Of a stretch of 64,000 nucleotides of DNA, positions 13,439 to 24,000 are shown in pieces. Each line of letters starts with the position of its first letter. Within the stretch, counting starts at the first letter, position 1. Below the pieces are notes generated by a model. The model saw only the letters and a list, made by a program, of their open reading frames with translations. It was not told where the DNA came from and searched no databases. A program made the translations under genes and the position numbers. Origin of the DNA: Paragordius varius (taxonomy: Eukaryota > Nematomorpha); NCBI GenBank assembly GCA_964247055.1, contig OZ176056.1, positions 1,984,001 through 2,048,000 of the forward strand, written 5' to 3'.

Positions 13439-16400
13439 CTAAAATAATTTAAGTAATAAAAATAAATTTATAAAAAGACATTAAATATTTTTATAAACAC
13501 CATATTTTTTAATCCTTGATTATATAACTAAAATTATGGTTTGTGAAATAAGTAAATTCTCAAATTCCTTAAATTATCTATAAACTATTCAAAAGTGTTA
13601 TCATTTATACGCTTAAAAAAATATTATTTTTTACGATAAAAAATACTAAATTTTAAACAACAATGTAAATATTATAAAAATTTTACCTAAGGGCATCAAT
13701 TTCGATAAAACTGCCATTCATAAGCAAAAAATAACTGTTTGGTCCAGTTTTAGTTACCTAAAGGAATATATTTAAGGGTAAAATTAAAATATTTTTCCAA
13801 AAATAAAATATTAAAATTAATTTATTTTTAACCAAAAATCATAAATAATAAAATTTTTTATTTGAGAAATTAATTTAATACACATTTAGGTTCGCGGGAA
13901 AATTTCTAACAGCTCGCCTAAAAGATAAAATTTTAAATATGCTAAACAACTTTTTACACATACGTGTTCACTTAATTTTATGAATTCGCCTATCAATCGA
14001 CTTAAAGTGTTTAAATTAAATCTAATAATATTTAAATCTCTTTTAAAATTAACGGTTCCAATCAAAATGTTGGTTCAAAGATTAAAAATTAATTTAAATT
14101 GCTTCTATGAGCGAAATATTATGTATAGCCGAATAAAAATTACTCACTAAGATAAATCTTATTTAAAGGATATATCCTTATGTACAGTATGCATTTTAAT
14201 GGTTGCTTAACAGTATAAAAACGAGGCATTTGTAACACAGGAGTGTACAAAAAAAACAACAAAATATATTAAATTAACATTTTTTTCCTTTCTTTACCCT
14301 TACACAACTAACTGTGTCGCAAATTTCCCAACTCAATAGTGTGAATTAAGCAACCATTAATATGCTATATTGATATTTATTTAAAAAAAATTAATACGTC
14401 TTACCAATTAATAAATATGTCTTAAAGATCTAAATATTAATGCCCTTATTTCAAAAGCGACCCGCGGAGCCATTTTTGGCCTCTATTTTAACATTAAAAA
14501 TACCAAACAATTTTCATAATACTATAAAAAATCATTGCTAAAAAAATTAATTGACCAACTAACCTGCACACATATTTAACGTCTTTGTGTATTAAATCAA
14601 CCAAAAGAATGTCAATTAATACGCGCGGTTAAAAAGTTTTGTTTGTTAATACTTAAAAAACATCTAAAACTTATTACATTTTTATTCCAAAAACCAACTA
14701 ATTAATTAACTAACTAAACAAACTGACCTGAACACTATATTTAATGCCTTCACGTATTAAATCAACCGAAAGGGTGTGAATTAACGTGGTCGCAGGTAGG
14801 CATTGTCCACGGGCCAATGCATTTCGAAATCGATCAACGCTTGAACAAATTTTTTGATCAGCTATATGTATACTGGCACATATAACTCCAATCAAGGTAT
14901 CCGGTTTTTCAGACTAATTTAAAAGGTAAATTTTATAATTTTTATTTTTACGTTTAACAAAAATTACTTGTTCGAAATATCATAATAAATTTATATAATT
15001 TTTGCTGAATTATTGCATTTATAATATATAATAATGGGTAATTCTCTCATTTTGCTAATTATTAGGATAAATTGTATGAAAAAAATGTAAAAATATTTAT
15101 AATAAATTCCATAATATTAAAATGTTCTAATAGATTTCACTTTTTGAAAAGTAAAAAAATAATTAATTTAAAATTTTATCCAAATTATAACCTGAAAACT
15201 TTAAATATAGAAATTAATCATATGATTAGTTATGTGTATAACTCCAATCAAAGTATCAAAATTTTCGGACTAATGTTATATTATTGTTTGAAAGTTAAAA
15301 AATATATGTAAAATTTTAAATAAAATCATAATATATGTAAGATTTTCATAAAAATATTTAATTTTTTTAAAAATTATTTATTTTCTATAATTAGGGTAAA
15401 AGTTTTTTTTAAACCGTATATATGTGTAAATTTGTTTAATCATTTAAACATAGATCTAATCAAAACCGTTTAAACTATAAAAACGATATAAGATTTTGAA
15501 AAAAACCAAATCTTTAACTTTTTAATGTTATTATGGCCTTATTTATAATTATATGACGTTAAATCATTTTTAAAAGATCAAATAACCAAGAAGAATTTTA
15601 ATCCGTTACATCTAAAATTGGATTTTTGAGAATCAGTAAAAGTAAAAATATAAAACTTTATACACCTATAATAAATGGCCTCAAATATATAAATTTAAAT
15701 ATAATTTAGAAAATATTTAATACTTTAAATTTTTAAAATTGAATAGCAAATAAGCAAACAAAAAATTATAATTGTGTGACATAAAATCATTGCTATCCCT
15801 TTTCCATGCTTTGAAGGCGTCGTTTTTTTCTTTCGTAATCTCTTTTAATTCCTTTTTCCACCACCAATTTTTCTTTTTTTTATTGTATGGTTTGCATCTC
15901 CCACAAATATTATCTGCAGTTTTAACTATTGTTTTTAGGTCTCCCATCCTGAACCAATGGATTCACTGTTTTGTTAGAGCGCTTCGGATGCCTGGTTGAT
16001 GTATTTGTTCCTGATTGTTTGATTTTGTAGTTTATTGTGGTTGATTTTGGCTGGTCTTTGGAAAGGAATTAAAAGAGGTTACTAAAGAAAAAAACGACGC
16101 CTTCAAAGCATGGAAAAGGGATAGCAATGATAACAGACAAACATATCTGATCCCAACACACAAAGCGCAGAAAGAAATTAGAAAAACTTTAAATAAAAAT
16201 TGCTTAAAACTGGCCACTAAACTAGAGGACCAGGTTAAAAATAAAAAAATCTTTAAATACATAAAGAATATAAACTCAAACAAACAAGATATTATTAAAT
16301 CCAAATGCATAAAAAACAATATGAAGGAAATAATCTCTAACCCAGAAAGTGTAATTAAGATCAATTTAAAAATCCCTCTAACACTAAAACCAGCCACGAG

Positions 16401-19400
16401 CGGACCCATCCACGAAATCACAGAAAACGAAGTATTAAAAGCAATACAAAAAATGAAGCCAAACAAGTCGTCAGGTGCCAGCGAACTATCAATCGATCTG
16501 CTTAAACCAATACCATGCTTAACATCCTACCTTACAACTTTTTTTAATGAAATTCTTACCAAACGTGAAATTCCCCATGACTGGAATAAAGGTATAACGA
16601 TCCCTATATATAAAAATAAGGGAAATCGTCTCGTCTGCTCCTCATACCGCCCCTTAAAACTTTTAGAACACACTTTCAAAATATTTGAAAGCATCATTGA
16701 CAACCGCCTTAGACATACCATTACAATAACAAATAATCAGTTTGCATTTCGTAAAGAACACAGCACTACAGATGCTATCTTCATAATCAGGCAACTACAG
16801 GAAAAATACCTTTCAAAAAATCAAAAACTTTTCCACATATTTCTAGACCTGGAGAAAGCTTTTGATAATATCCCTAGGGCAACAATCAAATGGGCCCTAA
16901 GTCAAAATTACATCGAAGAATATTTAATAGAAATAATATTACTTCTTTATGAAAATACAACCACAATGGTACGCACGCAAATAGGAGACACGGAACCTTT
17001 CAAGACAAACACTGGCCTACACCAAGGGTCTGTACTTAGTCCATTACTATTCATTATAATATTAGACTGTATCACAAAAAACATATCTACCCAACCGCCC
17101 TGGGAGTTAATCTTCGCGGATGACATTGTTCTAACAGATATTTCAATTGAAAATATGTCAAACAAATTCAGAACATGGAAAATCTGTCTAGAGAATAAAA
17201 ATAAATATTAATAAAACAAAAATAATGATATCAGGAGATCGTACGCACCGCCCCAAATATCCATGCGCTATCTGCGCCAAAGAAGTCAAAACAAATTCAA
17301 TAAAATGCAACAAATGCAAATTCTGGGTTCACAAAAAATGCTCCAAAATCACCGGCAAACTCAACGAACAAATAAACTTTAAATGTAACAACTGTAAAAA
17401 CAATAATACAACTCAAACACGCTCGACATATATGACAATCGACGAAAACTCAATAGAAAAAGTAGACCAGTTTACATACCTAGGAGACGTCATCGACTCT
17501 AAAGGCCATATAACTGGAGCAATAAGGAAACGAATCCAACAAGCATGGGGTAAAATTAACTCTCTCTAAAATTTGTCCTTAAAAATGAAAATGTATCTAA
17601 CAATAATAAATGGCTAATATACAAAGCAGGAGTCAGGCCAGCTCTTACTTACGCCACCGAAACATGGCCCCTAAATAAATCAAATCTTGACAAAATGATA
17701 AATACGGAAAACAAAATAATTAAAGCTTGCTGTTCTGACTACAATATTCATCTTAAACACAAAAATGACACAGTAGAAAAGTTTAAACAAAGAAGCATGC
17801 TTAAATACTTGGGTCACATTAAAAGAAGACAAACCGACCACCCACTCCAAACCATTAAACACATACAACCCTTTGGAAACAACCGCAAAGGGCGCCCAAC
17901 ACATTCCTGGAGCGACAACATTAAAAATGACATAAAAATACTAAACCTCGACATTACCAAATGTCTAGATAAGGACCTTTGGAATAAGACCGTTCACGAA
18001 AACCTTCAAACATGAAGTCAAAAAGCCATCAAGTAAGTGTGACATAAAATAAAATACTTGAAATTTTTCAGCAATGAGTTTATCCAACCATTCCGTGTCA
18101 AAATTATTTTTTTGGAAGCTTTCCGTTTCCAACAAAGTTATAAGGTATTCAACAGTAGTTCTAAAATCACCCTTAATCGATAATTCTTTAAGGCCAACAA
18201 CCAAATTCCTAAATAAATTACAAGTTAAGTGAAAAATAGGTAAATTATTTAAAATTAAATTGGAAATGTGAAACCATTTAATATTAAAATTAAATTTTTT
18301 TTAAAAATAATTTTCGTAAATAGAAATAGTATAAGGTTAAAAGAATATATATGGTATAAACCAGTGGCAAAGAATTGGGAAATCAATAATTTCCAAAAAT
18401 ATGCTCGCAAAAATCTTCGTAAAATTAATTTTCTTACACAATTTCTCTAAGTGACACTCTACTTATTAGCAAGAAAAAATAAAAAAATGATATATTGTGT
18501 TTACATTTTACAGTCCTGAGTATAAATTCGATAGATTACTTATGAATATGCCCATATATATATTTATATATATATTTGATGCGACCACAAAATTTTTTTT
18601 GAGTTAAAAATGCGTGCGAAGCCATTTATGATGGACACGCCGCTATAAACCACGTTGTAAAAAATTAAAAAAAATTGAATAAATATATATTATTATTCGT
18701 CGATTCAATTGGTTATAATAAACCAACAAATATATACCATTTGCAATTCAAAACACCCTCGAAAATTTACAACCCCGAACAATTCAAATTCAACCTAAAA
18801 CTATGTGTTTTCGGGTTAAATATATCTCATCATTAATAGGAAATATATCTTAATGGCATAGTTTATTATTTATTCATTATTATTTAAATTTTATACGAAA
18901 TTTCAATACAAAAATATTAGTAATTTTAATCTGAATAAACACTTAATTAATTTCAGGGTGAATTTGAATTGTTAAAGGTTTGAACTATAAATGTATTCAT
19001 CATCTATAAAAAACCCAAAATGCTAAATTTTAAATTTATTATTATTTTTAATAAATTTTGCTATTTTGAATATAAATTACTATATATATATATATATATA
19101 TACATTATTAGGTTAAATATCTTTTATTTTTTCAAAAAAACTCCAAAATTTTCATAAATTATAACTCTTGAACATTTTTTTTTCAAAAGTTTCTAAAGTT
19201 AAAATGGATTTAAAAGATAGAAGTTTCAAAAAATAGATTTAAAAGCTACTGTCTAGCTTCATCACGGTTTTCACCCCACGAAAAGCAATGTCCAAACTGC
19301 GAATCAGCAAATTCATGCAAACCGCCCGAAGCCCCAACACTAAAATATCCCCAAATATTTTTGTTACTCCGGAAATTTAGTTCCTAAAAAACGAAAATAA

Positions 19401-21027
19401 AGTAAAGTATGTATGTTAAAATAAATAATAATTGATTATTGTTTACGCTGAAGTGTGATTGTATTATTATAATGCAATTATGATTCAGCTAAAATTATAT
19501 GAATTTATTATGAATTTTCGATTACTACAAGTTTAGTTTATATTTTAATTATGTTTTACGTTTGACAAATTACTTGCAGTAATCGAAAATTCAATAAATT
19601 CATATAATTTAAGGTGAAATATTATTGCAATATATTAAATAAATAATTGATTATATCAAGTTTAAAATGAATAATTAAAAGATAACTCTGTATTAAACTA
19701 ATCGCTTTTCAACCTCAAAAATCACAATATTACAAATCAATCATAAAAACCTTAAAATCATCAAATATTTAACAAAAAATTTTCAAAAAAGTCACTTGAA
19801 TTTGCCCCGACGTTGGTTTAAATCCTTCGTCAGGATTTTCACTCGTTATCCTACAAGCTATGACATGTCCCCGGGGTCGCGGTTTATATTGAGAATCTAC
19901 GCTGGCTGCTGACAAGATTGAATATCCATCAGTAACGGAATTATTTAAGCGTTGATTTCGAAACAAAATATTTTCTAGCGCATTTTCGTTTTCATTAATA
20001 AAATTTTCAGATATTTCAGTTTTTTGGCTTGAAATTTGCATTTCATCATTTTGGTTTGTAAAGGGAGTTTCCGTAACAGTTTGTTTTATTATGGCATTTG
20101 TATTATTAGTTATGGGTACTAAAAACACCATAAAAGATTAATAATAAAATAGCATTTAAGAATGAATCTAAGCAAATTTTTTGTTATAGCAAATTATATG
20201 TATTTCCTAAATTTTTTGAATATATTACACATGGTTTCAAGCGTTCAAAATCTATATCATTAAATAAAAACTAATTTACAATTCAAAATAAGATGGATAT
20301 ATCTAAAAAAGTATTTTTTCTCTAGATTTTGATTGGTTATAAAAATAATTTATATTATAAAAAATTATTATAAAATTATTTTATAACTATATAAAAACCG
20401 GCAAAAATTTCTATATCATTTTTCCAAATAATTATTGGAAATAAATTTATTACTGGTCAAAAATAAAAAATTATCATAAAAATATATACTTTGAAGAGGT
20501 GTTTCCACCATAAACCAAGGAGATAAACCCATATAAACTCGAATATCTTTTATACGGTAAAGTGGTAAGCCCATAGCAATCTAAAAAAATAAAATTTAAA
20601 CAAATTAAGAGTAATATTTTGCTTGTTAAAGGACAAAATTATGGCATATGTATTTTATTTTGTTGTTATGTTGTAATATATCGACTTTACAATTAAAATA
20701 TTAATTTTAGCAAAAGTTATAATCACAATTATAATATATATATATAGTATTTTTTATAAATTATCAAACTAATTTATATTTTATGTATTGAACACTACCC
20801 GCTCAATAGATTTCTTTTATGATTATTACATTGACATAATATTGTACTGTAAAATTTATTAAGCGTATTACAAAGTTTTTGACCCAGTAGGATAATTCGC
20901 AATTAAGAGAAGTATTTTTTGTGATAAAGCGAAACTTTTGGCTTTAATTTAAATTTGCCCCTTATCACATAACTTACATTAATAAAAAGTTCAATTTTCA
21001 AAAAAATCAAAAACTTATTTTTCCAAA

Positions 21028-21069
<42 letters not shown>

Positions 21070-24000
21070 AATTAAGTTGACAAGCTTCATTAAACTTATA
21101 TTTGAAAAATTTTGCGTCAATAATCCATGTCATAAAAAACTTCAAAAATATATTAACTAATTTAAATTCCAAATCTAAAAGACTTTAAATAATCTTTATA
21201 ACTCTTTGAGTTGTTGAGAAATTAGATTTTCCGAGTTTTTAGATAATCTGAGATTACTCAGATATATGACATACAAACAAAACATATACCTGTAATTGAC
21301 AAGCCGGTAAATTAATGTCGCAAATCATTTCTGTACATGGGTGTTCAACTTGAAGTCTGGGATTTAGTTCCAAAAAGCAAAAAGTGCCCTTCGCCGTATC
21401 ATACAAGTATTCAACAGTTCCTGCACTAACGTAGCCAACCATACGGGCTAATCTTACAGCGGCCTACATACATATAAAAAGAGTTTTTTTCTATTCACAT
21501 CTCATTAAATTTGTCAATTAAATTGTGGACAAATTTTGTTTTATCTTATATGCTACAGCAACAATTATGTGAATTGGACAACACAAATGTTACTCTATAT
21601 ATACATGGTTGGTTCAAATATTTGGGTATAATAAAAGAGTATTTAAGGTTTTTTTAATTTTCCTAAAATAAATGTAGCTACTGAGTCTAAAACAGCTTAA
21701 AATCCAAATTGTTGGATAATAAAGTTTGCATTATTCTGATAAAAACGAACGATTCTGTAAATTTGGCTGTGAAGATAAACACATACATTGATAAGGCAAG
21801 TTTTTAATGTTATAAGCTATATCAACTTAAATCTTGATAATTATAAAAAGCACCAAAAAGTATTACCTTTTCGCTAGCTCACAAGAAACTTACACTTTTT
21901 GGTGTTTTTAAAAATAATATCATATTGACCAAATATTAGAACATATCTATCATTTAATTTTCAAATTTTAACAAAATTCAATTACCTAGTACCTTTTAAT
22001 AGTCCCCAAAACCAAAAAACTCTAAAACTTTAAAATCAAACCTTTTCCATTTCTTCAATGACGTGGGCGGTTGCTATGGTAACGGGTGCTTCCTCAATAA
22101 TCTTTTGATGACGTCTTTGAATGGAACAATCTCGACCAAAGAGAGAAATAGCTGTTCCATAACTATCAGCCAGTAGTTGAACTTCCAAATGCCGACAATG
22201 GCTAGCCAGGGCCATCAAGAAAATGGGGGATCCTGGGACTTCAGTTTGAACCTTTTAGTACATAGCATTATAAAATTTTGTTTAGTAAGGATTAAAAAAA
22301 TTAAAAAACTGATAAAACAGGCTACCATATTTTGCCATAATTTTTTTAAAAAACTTATCATTTTGTGTTATATAACAAGCGATAGAAACGTAAAGTGATA
22401 TCACATTTAATCATACAAAATCACAATTATTTAGATTATGTAGTAGGAAATATCAAAATGTTTAAAAATTATTAGTCATTATATTTTTAGCCATATTTCA
22501 GATAATAAATTCCTGAAAAGATCTGTAAAAATTATTAGCCATTCACTTTTTTTAACCTTTTTTGGAGATACGACTTTTGTAAAACCTATTTATATTTACA
22601 ATTTAAATTTTAAAAAGTATTTTTTGCCGAAAATAAAACCCAAAAATTGATACCTGTTTAAAAGCTATTGGAAAATCTTCAGGTTTTAATACTTTACGTA
22701 TTCCTTTCCCTCCACCACCTTCGGAAGCTTTTATCATAATAGGGTATCCAATTTTTTTGCTCATCTGAAAAAAATTTTTTTTGTTCAAAATATAAAAAAT
22801 TAAATATAAATTCCATAATTTGATTTAAACTTTTACTATTTTTTTTATGATTATTATATAATATATGTAATTTTGAGTTGCGAAGTAAAAGATAATTGGT
22901 AATTATATAATTTAAAATTTCTCTCAATTATGCAGGTTATAAAGCTAAAATCAAAATATGAATATAGTTTTATACATGAAAAAATATTATTTTTCATTTG
23001 TTTATAAACATCATAACTCAAATATCAACTATATATATTATTTGACTAAATTTTGACAAAACCTTCAAAAAATTATTATTTTATAAAATTATGAAATTTA
23101 ATTAAAACACCCTTAAAACACAAAAAAACTCGAAAAAAAATCTATATAAACTTGTAATCCTTGTTCACAGTTTGAGATACAAGCCGATTCATATATTTCA
23201 GTTGGGATCAAGTTATTTAAATTATCTAAATCATAATAAGTTGCGGCGTTTTGCGATGCTGAAGTAGAAACACTATTTCCTACATTGGTTATTTGTTTGG
23301 TTGTTGAAACACTAATACTTTTAGTCATGAGGGATTGATTAGCAAAATGTTCGGCATTTATACTTTGTTGTAGGGAGCGACTTTTGACCTCTAAATTTTC
23401 AATCTCTATGCCTGCATTTAAGTTTCGATAATAAAATTAGTTCAATAAAAAAACGGACAAAATGTACAAAAAAATAAAATTCTTTTTAAAAGGTCCGTTA
23501 TATTGTTACTTTCCACATAAACTGAATTAAAATTTAAAATTATGTAATTGAGTTAAATAACAATAAACTTTGCGACCTGCGACCCAAAACAATAAATTAT
23601 ATTTAAAAATCATGGTTCAAAAAATATTGTCTTTTAAAATAAGATTTGATGCTTTTTAATTTTAACATTTTGTCTATATAATTTCAATTTTTATTGTAAA
23701 TTAATTAAAAAACGAAATTTCTTATAGGTTTTGGTTAGTGCTAAATGTTGCATAAATATTTTAGTAAATATTAATTATTTTTTAAAAAATGTTTTTGAGA
23801 ATCCCGCTATTAAAAATGAAGAGTGTTAATATATAAATAATTATTAAAGTTTGCAACATTAAAATTATAAAAGATCACCATAATTATATTTCAATATTTA
23901 TTATAATTCAACCATATATTGTACATTGTTCTATGCTTTAAAATTTTTACAAGCAAAATATTTTAAATATATTTAATGCAAAGCGAATTTTGAAAAAAAT

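Larger units (their letters stand above)
15788..18036 (+). mobile_element. 5'-inverted, 5'-truncated LINE in ACC intron 11
   Basis: A non-LTR retrotransposon flanked by a 14-bp target duplication. From 16063 it reads on the plus strand. The first part, 15788-16060, is the element's more 5' sequence in reverse orientation: its minus strand codes [17 protein letters not shown] and then [20 protein letters not shown], a stretch also found in forward orientation just after 16063. Such an inversion with overlap is the mark of twin priming. The reading frame is broken at about three or four points, but long open stretches remain, so the insertion is fairly young. It lies antisense to ACC, immediately inside the donor side of intron 11. 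Confidence 0.9.

Noticed and set aside
15072-15311. 79-codon plus-strand frame
   Set aside because: AT-rich low-complexity frame within an ACC intron, no splice sites or similarity.
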